Source of the DNA: Caproicibacter sp046707225
GTDB lineage: Bacteria; Bacillota; Clostridia; Oscillospirales; Acutalibacteraceae
Length of the DNA: 64,000 bases
Reading direction: 5' to 3'
NCBI RefSeq assembly: GCF_046707225.1
Contig: NZ_JBJKOP010000036.1
Span: forward strand, 349,382-413,381
The notes beneath the pieces were generated by a model. The model saw only the letters and a program-made list of their open reading frames with translations. It made no database searches and was not told the DNA's origin. A program made the position numbers and the translations under genes. The number at the start of each line of letters is the position of its first letter. Position 1 is the first letter of the stretch. Below are positions 22,826 through 31,220 of the stretch, in pieces.

Positions 22826-24311
22826 TTTCGCCGCCTCCGTTGCCGCTATCTTCTTTGGAGTCCTCACCGATCTTGTTTACATGATCCCAGATAGCCTGAG
22901 ACACCCTGTCCTTGGCGTTGTCGGCCGACAGACGTTTCTTCGCGGGCTCGTAATACTGATCCAGCATCTGGTCGTCAACGCGGTCCAGCGCTCCGCGGGG
23001 AAGGGTTGCGAGCAGTTCCCAGCCAAGGTCAAGACTCTGCTCGATGGAGCGGTTTTCGGAAGGCCCCTGATTTACAAAATGTGATTCAAACAATTTGCCG
23101 AATTCCAGATATTTCTTGTCTTCGGGAGACAGCTCTTCTTCACCGATAACGGAAGCAAGCGAACGGACATCCATCACTTTTGCGTAGGATGCGAAAAGCT
23201 GGTTGGAAAGCGCCGAATGGTCCTCACGCGTATATCCTTTTCCGATACCATCCTTCATCAAACGCGAAAGGGAGGGGAGAACGGCAACCGGAGGATAGAT
23301 ACCCTGTCCGTCCAGAGAACGGTCCAGAACAATCTGTCCTTCCGTAATATATCCCGTCAAGTCCGGAACCGGGTGCGTTACATCGTCATTCGGCATGGTC
23401 AGAATCGGGAGCTGCGTAACGGAACCGGTTTTGCCCTTTACCATGCCTGCGCGTTCGTAGAGGGACGCAAGGTCGGAATAAAGATACCCCGGGTATCCCT
23501 TTCTTCCGGGGATTTCGCCCTTGGAGGAGCTGAATTCACGCAGAGCTTCCGCGTAAGCGGTCATATCCGTCATAATGACGAGGATATGCATGCCCAGCTC
23601 AAAGGCCAGATATTCCGCGACGGTCAGCGCGCAGCGCGGAGTCAGAATTCTTTCGATGATCGGATCGTTGGCAAGGTTTTGAAACATGACGACCCGCTGC
23701 AGAATACCGGATTCACTGAACGACCGGCGGAAATAGTCCGCGACGTCGTTTTTCACGCCCATTGCTGCAAAAACGATTGCGAATTCGCCGTTTTCGTCGC
23801 TGATTCTTGACTGGCGGGCAATCTGGACGGCGAGTTCATTGTGCTTCATACCGGAACCGGAAAAAATCGGAAGCTTCTGCCCGCGGATCAGCGTCATGAG
23901 CGTGTCTATCGTGGAAATGCCGGTATTGATATAGTTTTTCGGATAGATTCTTGAGACCGGGTTGATCGGAGTTCCGTTAACGTTGGCTCTTTTTACGGGG
24001 AAGATATTCCCCAAGCCGTCAATTGGCCGTCCGGAACCGTCGAAAATGCGTCCCAGGAGTTCGGGAGAGAGCGGCATTTCCATTGGGCGGCCGGTCAGTC
24101 TGGTTCGCGTGTTGGTCAGGGAAATTCCGCGGGTTCCCTCAAAAACCTGAATGACGGCACGGTTTCCTTCCATTTGCACAATTCGGCCCTGTCGAATGCT
24201 GCCGTCATCCAGACGGATGCCCACAACCTCTTCGAAAAATGCGTTCTGAACGTCGTCAAGAACGATCAGGGGGCCGTTAATATCTTTTACGCCGATATAA
24301 TCAAGAATCAT
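22818..24311 (-). CDS. atpB: V-type ATP synthase subunit B (non-catalytic)
   Basis: The regulatory subunit alternating with A in the hexameric head. The 497-residue protein has RTRLTGRPMEMPLSPELLGRIFDGSGRPIDG, the degenerate P-loop region PIFSGSGMKHNELAVQIARQ (no GKT, as expected), GSVTQLPILTMPNDDVTHPVPDLTGYITEGQI and a C-terminal LLATLPRGALDRV. It is slightly longer than most because of an acidic Gly/Glu-rich tail. The start at 24311 is set by GGAAGGCGG. Lies 60 bases after atpA. Confidence 0.97.
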   Translation of the reverse strand: MILDYIGVKDINGPLIVLDDVQNAFFEEVVGIRLDDGSIRQGRIVQMEGNRAVIQVFEGTRGISLTNTRTRLTGRPMEMPLSPELLGRIFDGSGRPIDGLGNIFPVKRANVNGTPINPVSRIYPKNYINTGISTIDTLMTLIRGQKLPIFSGSGMKHNELAVQIARQSRISDENGEFAIVFAAMGVKNDVADYFRRSFSESGILQRVVMFQNLANDPIIERILTPRCALTVAEYLAFELGMHILVIMTDMTAYAEALREFSSSKGEIPGRKGYPGYLYSDLASLYERAGMVKGKTGSVTQLPILTMPNDDVTHPVPDLTGYITEGQIVLDRSLDGQGIYPPVAVLPSLSRLMKDGIGKGYTREDHSALSNQLFASYAKVMDVRSLASVIGEEELSPEDKKYLEFGKLFESHFVNQGPSENRSIEQSLDLGWELLATLPRGALDRVDDQMLDQYYEPAKKRLSADNAKDRVSQAIWDHVNKIGEDSKEDSGNGGGENE

Positions 24312-24371
24312 GTGAAACCGCCTTCCAATCAATCATTTTAACAGTACGGTGCCAGCGGGGAAATATGCCCG

Positions 24372-26132
24372 TTAAGCAGAAACGATCTTGGAGAGAGTAC
24401 TGTCAATCTCTTTGATATAGTCTTCAAACATTTCCGGTTTGTTGTTCGGAATATCATATTTCATCTTGACCAGCTTGTCAAAAAGACCGGTTTGCAAAAT
24501 GCCGGAAATCGGTATGCTGGCGGAAATTAAATGTTTTGCCTTTTGATAAAGATAAAGAATTACCTTCATCATCTGCTTTTGCTTTTCAAGAGGAACATAG
24601 GTATCCTCCGCATGAAAAGCGTTCTGCTGCAAAAAGCCGACGCGAATGACCCGGGCGATTTCAATAATCAGTTTCTGGTCGTCAGGAAGAACATCCGAAC
24701 CGATCAGCTTTACAATTTCCATCAGTTTGTTTTCCTGTTGGAGAAGATTGTTGATCCTCTTGCGGTATTGGATGAAATCATTCCCGAGATGTTCCGTATA
24801 CCAAGGGTCAAGGTCGGAAAAATATTCGCTGTAGCTTTGCATCCAGTTTATCGCGGGGTAGTGGCGCGCATAGGCAAGAGCCTTATCCAGCGCCCAAAAA
24901 CAGCGGGTAAAACGCTTGGTATTCTGGGTAACGGGCTCGGAGAAATCGGAGCCCTGCGGAGATACAGCCCCGATAATGGTTACCGACCCTTCCGAGTCGT
25001 TCAAATTTTTTACCATGCCTGCGCGTTCATAAAACTCGGCAAGACGGCTGGGCAAATAAGCGGGGAAACCTTCTTCTGCGGGCATTTCCTCCAAACGGCC
25101 GGAAATTTCACGCAGAGCTTCCGCCCAGCGGGAGGTGGAATCCGCCATCAGCGCGACGTGGTAACCCATATCGCGGTAATACTCGCCAAGGGTAATGCCG
25201 GTATAGATGGATGCTTCGCGGGCCGCCACCGGCATGTTGCTTGTATTGGCGATCAACACGGTTCGGTCCGTCATCGGACGGCCGGATTTTGGGTCGGTCA
25301 AGTCCGAAAATTCCTCCAGAACCTGACTCATTTCATTGCCGCGTTCGCCGCATCCGACATAAATAATAATATCCGCGTCACACCATTTGGCAAGCTGATG
25401 CTGCGTCATGGTTTTACCGGTGCCGAAGCCGCCCGGGATCGCCGCCGTACCGCCTTTGGAAACCGGGAACAGCGTGTCGATGACGCGCTGACCGGTGATT
25501 AAAGGAATGTTGGGCGGAAGATGTCCGGAAACCGGACGCGGGGTCCGGATTGACCACTTCTGGCATAGGGAAAGTTCATGAATTTTACCAAGCTCATCCT
25601 TTAATTCCACAACTGTATCGTTCACATGGTATTTTCCGTTTGATTTGACGGATGCAACCGTACCGGAAAGTCCCGGCGGCACCATACACTTGTGGCGGAT
25701 GATCGGTGTTTCCGGCAATTCGGCATAGACTTCGCCGCCCTTTAAAAGGTCCCCTTCTTTTACGGTAACCGTAACATCCCATTCGCGGCTCTCGTCGAGC
25801 GCAGCAATATTGCTGCCGCGGGCGATGAACGAACCGGATTCTTTGGCGATTTCCTTTAAGGGGCGCTCGATCCCGTCAAAAATATTATCTAGGATCCCGG
25901 GCCCAAGGGTGACGTTCATCGGGCTTCCTGTACCGTAAACCGGCTCTCCGGGGCGCAGGCCGGTTGTTTCCTCATAGACCTGGATTGTGGTCAAATGGTC
26001 GGAAACACCGATCACTTCGCCGACCAGACGCTCATTTCCAACATACACCATTTCCATCATGGAAAAACTGCGGGAGTCCCTGACGGTTACTACAGGCCCG
26101 TTGATTCCGTATATCGTATCCTGATTATCCAT
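24372..26132 (-). CDS. atpA: V-type ATP synthase subunit A (catalytic)
   Basis: The ATP-hydrolysing or synthesising subunit of the V1/A1 head. The 586-residue protein has the beta-barrel start TIYGINGPVVTVRDSR, the ~90-residue non-homologous bulge typical of V/A-type A subunits (about 110-200), the P-loop IPGGFGTGKTMTQHQLAKW near residue 230, GCGERGNEMSQVLEEF, and ADSTSRWAEALREISGRLEEMPAEEGFPAYL. The ATG at 26132 follows GGAGA. There is an 86-base gap after atpE with no obvious signal in it. Confidence 0.97.
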   Translation of the reverse strand: MDNQDTIYGINGPVVTVRDSRSFSMMEMVYVGNERLVGEVIGVSDHLTTIQVYEETTGLRPGEPVYGTGSPMNVTLGPGILDNIFDGIERPLKEIAKESGSFIARGSNIAALDESREWDVTVTVKEGDLLKGGEVYAELPETPIIRHKCMVPPGLSGTVASVKSNGKYHVNDTVVELKDELGKIHELSLCQKWSIRTPRPVSGHLPPNIPLITGQRVIDTLFPVSKGGTAAIPGGFGTGKTMTQHQLAKWCDADIIIYVGCGERGNEMSQVLEEFSDLTDPKSGRPMTDRTVLIANTSNMPVAAREASIYTGITLGEYYRDMGYHVALMADSTSRWAEALREISGRLEEMPAEEGFPAYLPSRLAEFYERAGMVKNLNDSEGSVTIIGAVSPQGSDFSEPVTQNTKRFTRCFWALDKALAYARHYPAINWMQSYSEYFSDLDPWYTEHLGNDFIQYRKRINNLLQQENKLMEIVKLIGSDVLPDDQKLIIEIARVIRVGFLQQNAFHAEDTYVPLEKQKQMMKVILYLYQKAKHLISASIPISGILQTGLFDKLVKMKYDIPNNKPEMFEDYIKEIDSTLSKIVSA

Positions 26133-26218
26133 AAATTCATCTCCGATAACACTAATCCGTTACAAAACTGCTGAAATACCGCAATGCATTCATGACGGAC
26201 GGATTTTTTAGCAATTGT

Positions 26219-26815
26219 TCAGACAACGGCCATACCAGACTGTTCTTCGAACCATTCGCGCTGATTTTCCAGAAGGGTGTCGAGAGTTCCATCCGCCGAC
26301 AGTCCCATGTTGTCGTTTCGGGCCCTGATTCCGCCGATCCTTATGCTTTCAAGAACTTGAAAGGAACAGGCGCTGCTAAAAGAACTCCGAATCAAATCCT
26401 CGTATTTTTCATCACCGGATTTTAAGAAAACCACTGTTCCCTCATTCTGCAGTACTTTGGAAAATTGTTCGGCAGATTTTTTCAGAAAATCTGCGTAACG
26501 CTCTGTTTTCGTGAATTCAACCAGTTTATCCGCGGAGCGCTGGAAAATGTCGTCTGTGATTTTCTGCCGCTTTTCCAGCAGCTCGCGCTTCAAAGCCATT
26601 TCCCGAACGGCCATTTCCTTGACGATTCCCATCCGCATCTGACTCATTTCTTTCTGAATCATGCGGTAACATTCCGTCAGGACTTCCATTTCCGCTTCAC
26701 CGAGTTCTTTTTCCTTAAAAGCGGTGATTTCATCTTCGATCTTTTTTCGTTGCTCCTCGGCGTAGTGGTTTATGGCAGAGTAAAATTTATCTTTCTTCTC
26801 ATCTGTGTTAGCCAT
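26219..26815 (-). CDS. atpE: V-type ATP synthase subunit E (peripheral stalk)
   Basis: Subunit E pairs with the small coiled-coil subunit (H/G) to make the peripheral stalk. The 198-residue protein has a long charged N-terminal helix (EEQRKKIEDEITAFKEKELGEAE) with Met-rich, basic stretches to about residue 85, then a globular alpha/beta C-terminal domain with IRIGGIRARNDNMGLSADGTLDTLLENQREWF, resembling the GGv.a...G...vdNTLe..l ending of E subunits. Identification rests on this pattern and operon position. A GGGGG stretch seven bases upstream is a modest ribosome site. Confidence 0.85.
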   Translation of the reverse strand: MANTDEKKDKFYSAINHYAEEQRKKIEDEITAFKEKELGEAEMEVLTECYRMIQKEMSQMRMGIVKEMAVREMALKRELLEKRQKITDDIFQRSADKLVEFTKTERYADFLKKSAEQFSKVLQNEGTVVFLKSGDEKYEDLIRSSFSSACSFQVLESIRIGGIRARNDNMGLSADGTLDTLLENQREWFEEQSGMAVV

Positions 26816-26844
26816 TATTGAGCCCCCGTTCGACTAAAATTCAA

Positions 26845-27153
26845 CTAAATCTTAACGCCGATCGCTTCTCGTACATAACGGGTAATGGAATCCTTGGTGC
26901 GCCCGTTACCATGACGGTCGGGAATTTCCACAATCAGCGGCCGCCTTTGGTTCAGCTTCAGATTGTAAACCATATCGGAACAGAGGGAGAGCAGGGCCTC
27001 GGTAATTAGAACCACAGCGATATCTTCTTCGTCCATCGCTTTCTGAAGAGCCTGCTTAACTTCGTCCGCCTCGTGGACAACAACGCCTTCGATTCCAGCC
27101 AGGCGCATTCCAACCTGTGTATCCACATTGTCGCTGATTACATAAAAACGCAT
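26845..27153 (-). CDS. atpF: V-type ATP synthase subunit F
   Basis: Small rotor-tip subunit that binds D and modulates ATPase activity. The 102-residue protein shows the family pattern MRFYVISDNVDTQVGMRLAGIEGV, then DIAVVLITEALL and the C-terminal PLIVEIPDR. The start at 27153 is fixed by GGAGG seven bases upstream; an overlong frame running upstream through atpK is not coding. Placed between atpK and atpE. Confidence 0.94.
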   Translation of the reverse strand: MRFYVISDNVDTQVGMRLAGIEGVVVHEADEVKQALQKAMDEEDIAVVLITEALLSLCSDMVYNLKLNQRRPLIVEIPDRHGNGRTKDSITRYVREAIGVKI

Positions 27154-27179
27154 AAGCCCGCCTCCATTTCCTAAGCTGG

Positions 27180-27629
27180 TCAGACCTTGTTCAGAATCAA
27201 AATGGACATTAATAGTCCGTAGATCGCAATTCCTTCGCCAAGGGCCACAAAGATCATGGATTTGCCGAGAGCCTTCGGATCTTCGCTGATCGCACCGATT
27301 GCGGCAGGAGCCGTCGCGCCGACGGCGATACCTGCGCCGATTGCGGCAAAGCCGGTGGACAAAGCGGCGGCAATCATTCCAAGGCCGCTGGATGAACCGG
27401 AAGAGGCGGGAGCCGCCTGAGAGGTGGTGGTGGAGGCGGTGGGCTGTGTGGAAGTAGCCGCGTGGGCAACCGCCGGAACGGAAACGGTTATGGCGCAAAC
27501 GGCAACAAAGGCGATCATTTGTACCATCATGGCATTGCGCTTGCTCCGTCCGTGCTTTATCGCATGAATGGCAAGGAAAGTAGACAGAATCAGAAAAATG
27601 ATCGGCAGGCAAAATAATGCAATAGACAT
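27180..27629 (-). CDS. atpK: V-type ATP synthase subunit K (membrane rotor ring) with N-terminal extension
   Basis: The last ~70 residues form the usual two-helix proteolipid hairpin: GLGMIAAALSTGFAAIGAGIAVG, a polar loop with ISEDPKALGKSM, and FVALGEGIAIYGLLMSILIL, whose Glu is the expected ion carrier. Before it lie about 80 extra residues: two more hydrophobic segments (about 3-24 and 34-55, the second ending in a signal-like AVAHAA) and a Thr/Ser/Ala/Gln linker. The total is 149 residues, similar in size to four-helix K subunits but not a duplication. Helix 1 lacks the Gln and helix 2 the Ser/Thr after Glu that mark Na+-specific rings, so protons are the likelier ion; this is inference. 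Confidence 0.93.
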   Translation of the reverse strand: MSIALFCLPIIFLILSTFLAIHAIKHGRSKRNAMMVQMIAFVAVCAITVSVPAVAHAATSTQPTASTTTSQAAPASSGSSSGLGMIAAALSTGFAAIGAGIAVGATAPAAIGAISEDPKALGKSMIFVALGEGIAIYGLLMSILILNKV

Positions 27630-27670
27630 AAAATTTCCTCCTGATACAAATATTATATTGCTGGAATCGG

Positions 27671-29623
27671 TTAGGATTCCTGACGCACAATAACTGGGGT
27701 GAAAGGTCGTCCGTCGCCGTCAAAAAAGCGGCTGAACATTTCGTAGAATTCGAGCCTGAGCGCCTGAATACCGACAAGAAGGCCTTCAAGTGCCATAACA
27801 AAGAGATTGCCGATAATAACGATCAGAGCGAAGCCTAAGCCGGATGTCATTTCAGCAAGAGTAAACACAACCATCATCATACCGGCGTGTACCAGTACAA
27901 AGGCTCCGACACGGATAAAACTGACGGTATTGGAGAGGTAGTTTAACATATAATCGAATACTTCAAAGAGATTCTGAATGGTAAATTCCGTGATGTTTTC
28001 CGGCTTCCAGTCGGGCCGGCCTTCCATCATTCCGCCAAGAACCTCCTGCAGCATCATGCTGAGCATCGGAAGAACGATCAGACAAATTACATACAGAGTA
28101 CTGAAAACATGTATTTGCATGACGAGCTGACCGACAATTCCAAAGATAACGGCACAGTAAAAAATCAGACCGGCCACTCCATTTGGCCCGAACAGGCCGC
28201 TTGCGTAACGTTTCCGCCTCAGCGACGAATAAATGTTGATTAGAATTGCGATCACAACCAGCAAAATTCCAAGGCCGATCGTTGTGTATATGATCGCATT
28301 GGTATCGGAAGGTTCCAGAACTGAAATTGGCTTTTCCGGTAATCCGAACACAGATTGGTAAATAGGGTCGAACGCATTTTCAAATCCGAATGCGGTACCA
28401 AACAAAAAGCCAAAAAAGGCAGAGGATATTCCGCAGGGAACCAATGCTTTTCCAAGAGGCATTTTGCGTTTCTTCCACAAATACCATCCAACCAGAGAGA
28501 CACAAAGCCCTTGACCAAAATCCGCGAACATAATGCCAAAAAACAGCACGTAAGTCATCGCAACCAGAAAAGTGGGGTCAACCTCATTATAGCCCGGAAG
28601 ACCATACATGCTGACAAAGTACTCAAAGGGTCTGAACAATTTTTTGTTTTTCAGTTTCACAGGCGGAGAGTGCATCAGAACTTCCGGTTCTTCCGCTCTG
28701 TCAAATGTATATTTCACGGTTTCCATCTGGTCAAGCGAGGCTTTAATGGTATTTTCCTTATCTGCGGGGACCCATCCGGTTATAATAAAATTATCCCGGT
28801 AACGCGCCGCGTAGCGCCTTATGTTGAAGAAAACATAGTCCTCAGAAAGCCAGGAAAATACATTTTGAACCTTTTGCTTTTCCTTTTCCCAAAGATCGTT
28901 GATTCTTCGGTTCAGTTCTTCTTTTTGCCGGTTTTCATCCCGTAGCTTTTCCGCGAGCTGTCCCATAGCGGTTTCCATGGTACCATCTAACTTTTGAAGG
29001 TGAGTTCGTTCAAAATATAAGCCTGAAAAAATACGGTCGACTTCCGCAATCTGTTCAATTGGGGCGCAGTACATTCCCCAATAATGTTCTTCTTCTTTCG
29101 TGGACGGGAAGAAAACCATATAGGGATTATTGTCATATTGAGAGAGCTTTTCGTAGCTGTCGATCGGGAGGGAACCAAATCTGAATTTGATGAACTTACA
29201 TTCACGAAGTTCGTCCAGATCCATATCCAAACCCATAAAGTGCCCGACCTTTTCCATTTCCCGGCTGTCTGTGGCAATCTGACGTTCCATATCGTTTCTT
29301 TGGTCAAGAAACTCGCTGACGGAAGAAGAAAAATTCTTCACATAGGAATGCCAGTCGCCAAGCAACGGTATGATTTTATCGATCGCTTTGGGAGTCAGCA
29401 GCTCTACATGTTTATTAATGGATTTCAAAGTCTCTTCCAAAGTGTTTAACGAGTCAGAATATGGATTTTCATCATTTAATGGAGTGAATTCAGAGGTATC
29501 GGAGTAAAACGCGAGCGCATTGTCCGGATGAAAAACACCGGATTTTCCAAGCGCTGTTGTGACGTCGTCGAGTTCTGACATTCTCCCGATTACACTGAGA
29601 ACTTTAATTTTTACAACGGCCAC
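27671..29623 (-). CDS. atpI: V-type ATP synthase subunit I (membrane stator)
   Basis: The membrane stator that forms the ion half-channels against the K ring. The 650-residue protein has a long soluble N-terminal arm with coiled-coil stretches (about 90-120 and 215-250) and a C-terminal half with about seven to eight membrane helices, including FGIMFADFGQGLCVSLVGWYLW and FDYMLNYLSNTVSFIRVGAFVLVHAGMM, where the Arg is the essential stator charge. The start is GTG at 29623 with AAGGGA upstream. Lies between atpC and atpK. Confidence 0.96.
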   Translation of the reverse strand: MAVVKIKVLSVIGRMSELDDVTTALGKSGVFHPDNALAFYSDTSEFTPLNDENPYSDSLNTLEETLKSINKHVELLTPKAIDKIIPLLGDWHSYVKNFSSSVSEFLDQRNDMERQIATDSREMEKVGHFMGLDMDLDELRECKFIKFRFGSLPIDSYEKLSQYDNNPYMVFFPSTKEEEHYWGMYCAPIEQIAEVDRIFSGLYFERTHLQKLDGTMETAMGQLAEKLRDENRQKEELNRRINDLWEKEKQKVQNVFSWLSEDYVFFNIRRYAARYRDNFIITGWVPADKENTIKASLDQMETVKYTFDRAEEPEVLMHSPPVKLKNKKLFRPFEYFVSMYGLPGYNEVDPTFLVAMTYVLFFGIMFADFGQGLCVSLVGWYLWKKRKMPLGKALVPCGISSAFFGFLFGTAFGFENAFDPIYQSVFGLPEKPISVLEPSDTNAIIYTTIGLGILLVVIAILINIYSSLRRKRYASGLFGPNGVAGLIFYCAVIFGIVGQLVMQIHVFSTLYVICLIVLPMLSMMLQEVLGGMMEGRPDWKPENITEFTIQNLFEVFDYMLNYLSNTVSFIRVGAFVLVHAGMMMVVFTLAEMTSGLGFALIVIIGNLFVMALEGLLVGIQALRLEFYEMFSRFFDGDGRPFTPVIVRQES

Positions 29624-29645
29624 GCTTATGTCCCTTCTTTCCTGG

Positions 29646-30692
29646 TTAATTATTCACGACGATTAGAAGCTTTTTGATTTCATCCGTTGCCAGCTGATAG
29701 CGGATTCCTTCAACAATCGTGATAATATCGTTGATTTCTGCCTCACAGGTAAAAATGTAGGAAATAAGCACAACGGAGGAATGGGTTGAAAAATCAATAT
29801 AATGGTGACAGTTTCTAAAATTCATGCGGCGTGGGATTTCGCCTACATAATCATGCTCAAATTTCAGCGCATGCCTCCCGATATCCGTGGTTTCGAGAAG
29901 TGAGACAATCTCTCCTTCGCTGTTGGTGTTAATCATTTCGTCCAAAAGGTTCTCTTTCAAAGAGCCGTAGGGCAACAATGCTTTTTTAATAAACTCAGGA
30001 TTCGCATGATAAGTGACTTTGAGTCTGACGATTCTGGCGAAATTGGTCAAGTCGATATAGGACTTCAAAATTTCATTAAGCTGCCGGGTGGTTTCCCCAT
30101 GCGTGCTTTTTTTAACGATGCGAAATACCTTCGCATAAAGGTTGGCGTAAAGGGCACTCTCAATGCCCGTGTAATTAATCCATCCATTTTCTCCGGGGCG
30201 GAAAGGCTCCAGAATTTTACGGTATGCCGTATTTCCCAGAGCGCCGAGCAAATCGTCAAAGTTTTTGATTTTGCTCAGGGATTTCAGATTGATCTTCGTA
30301 TGCCGTAAAAGGTAAGAGGGCATATTGAAAATGTACTCTTCCGGCATTCCCGCATCCAAAAGAAGAATCGCGCGAAGAATCTGCTCAATTTCATTCCGTT
30401 CAATAAAGTATTTCGCGAAATGCTCGCCAAGCGTGATTTCAAAGTGGCATAGGGCAGCGTAATCTTCCAGCAGTTTCTGTCTCAGCTTTGCTTCTAATTG
30501 TCCGCGGTGTACCTCGGATTCCTCGATCCCGGAAAGAACTTTGCTGTAAACTGTGTTGCTTTTCAGATAACCCGCAACTTCGCCGACTGTTTTGCATGCC
30601 AGCAGATCTTTATAGTTTTGAGGCGTCAGCCTTTTTCCATACATGGCACGGGCTTTAGTTAACACGACCTGTGATGAATATTCGGACAGCAT
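29646..30692 (-). CDS. atpC: V-type ATP synthase subunit C
   Basis: Subunit C/d is the socket between the central stalk and the membrane ring. The 348-residue, largely helical protein matches the family in length and pattern: VVLTKARAMYGKRLTPQNYKDLLACKTVGEVAGYLK at the start, EQILRAILLLDAG mid-protein, TNFARIVRLKVTYH, and the C-terminal EAEINDIITIVEGIRYQL. Two purine-rich sites lie upstream; AGGAGAG at nine bases is the likelier ribosome site. It is unusual in directly following the stalk gene and preceding atpI. Confidence 0.92.
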   Translation of the reverse strand: MLSEYSSQVVLTKARAMYGKRLTPQNYKDLLACKTVGEVAGYLKSNTVYSKVLSGIEESEVHRGQLEAKLRQKLLEDYAALCHFEITLGEHFAKYFIERNEIEQILRAILLLDAGMPEEYIFNMPSYLLRHTKINLKSLSKIKNFDDLLGALGNTAYRKILEPFRPGENGWINYTGIESALYANLYAKVFRIVKKSTHGETTRQLNEILKSYIDLTNFARIVRLKVTYHANPEFIKKALLPYGSLKENLLDEMINTNSEGEIVSLLETTDIGRHALKFEHDYVGEIPRRMNFRNCHHYIDFSTHSSVVLISYIFTCEAEINDIITIVEGIRYQLATDEIKKLLIVVNN

Positions 30693-30698
30693 GCCTCC

Positions 30699-31010
30699 TC
30701 ACTCTCCTATAACTTTAGCTACAATTTGTCCAACCCACTGATCTCCCTTATCGCGATATAACTGGTCCATACGGTTGGAGAGCTGCTCGCTTTGCTTTTT
30801 CTTTTCTGTCCATGCAGCCTCGGCGGCCGCGCGTTCTTTCGGCTCGTTTTTTGCGATTCTTTTTCTTGCTTCCTCCAGATATTTTTGGCGGATTTCCTCT
30901 CGCTTCTGCTGAATTTCTTTTTCGGAATTGACCTTCTCCTGCTGGGCAGTTTCTGTAATCTGCCGGGCTTTCCGGTCCATGTCAATGATCTGTTTCATCA
31001 GATCCTGCAT
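30699..31010 (-). CDS. atpH: V-type ATPase peripheral-stalk coiled-coil subunit (AtpH/NtpF-like)
   Basis: A 103-residue, almost entirely charged helix (MDRKARQITETAQQEKVNSEKEIQQKREE, Lys/Glu/Gln-rich) with no membrane segment. The family name varies (H, G or NtpF); it pairs with subunit E as the outer stalk. Sequence similarity within this group is low, so the call relies on size, coiled-coil character and first position in the operon. The ATG at 31010 has GGGAGG eight bases upstream. Confidence 0.78.
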   Translation of the reverse strand: MQDLMKQIIDMDRKARQITETAQQEKVNSEKEIQQKREEIRQKYLEEARKRIAKNEPKERAAAEAAWTEKKKQSEQLSNRMDQLYRDKGDQWVGQIVAKVIGE

Positions 31011-31098
31011 ATGGCGATCCCTCCCGTATATTATTATGAACAGGTGATTATCTGTGAGTATGCAAAATTTCATCTTACTATTTGAGTAATTTACATTT

Positions 31099-31104
31099 AT
31101 TATA
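31099..31104 (-). promoter_or_regulatory. Extended -10 promoter of the V-ATPase operon
   Basis: Minus strand TGGTATAAT: a perfect -10 with the extended TGn element, about 90 bases before atpH. No good -35 hexamer is present, as often with extended -10 promoters. The remaining stretch up to 31220 is AT-rich with repeated TTTTGTGAA and no gene. Confidence 0.6.
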
Positions 31105-31220
31105 CCATAAACAAGAAATTATTATTGAAGAAATGAAAAAACCGAGTCCGAAAAAAGCCGTTTTTTTAGAGTCTTTTAATAAGAAAATTAGTGAAATTTT
31201 GTGAATATTTTGTGAACTGA

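Noticed and set aside
24531..25502. 323-codon open frame antisense to atpA
   Set aside because: Opposes the conserved catalytic ATPase gene, composition is Arg/His/Phe-rich noise, no ribosome site.
31075..31104. Second Rex-like site in the V-ATPase promoter (TTGTTTA-N4-ATAATAA on the minus strand)
   Set aside because: Three mismatches to the consensus in an AT-rich region; below the level I would report as a site.
31105..31220. Terminator hairpin after the PFL gene
   Set aside because: A and T runs are present but only an A-T stem can be drawn; no GC-containing stem.
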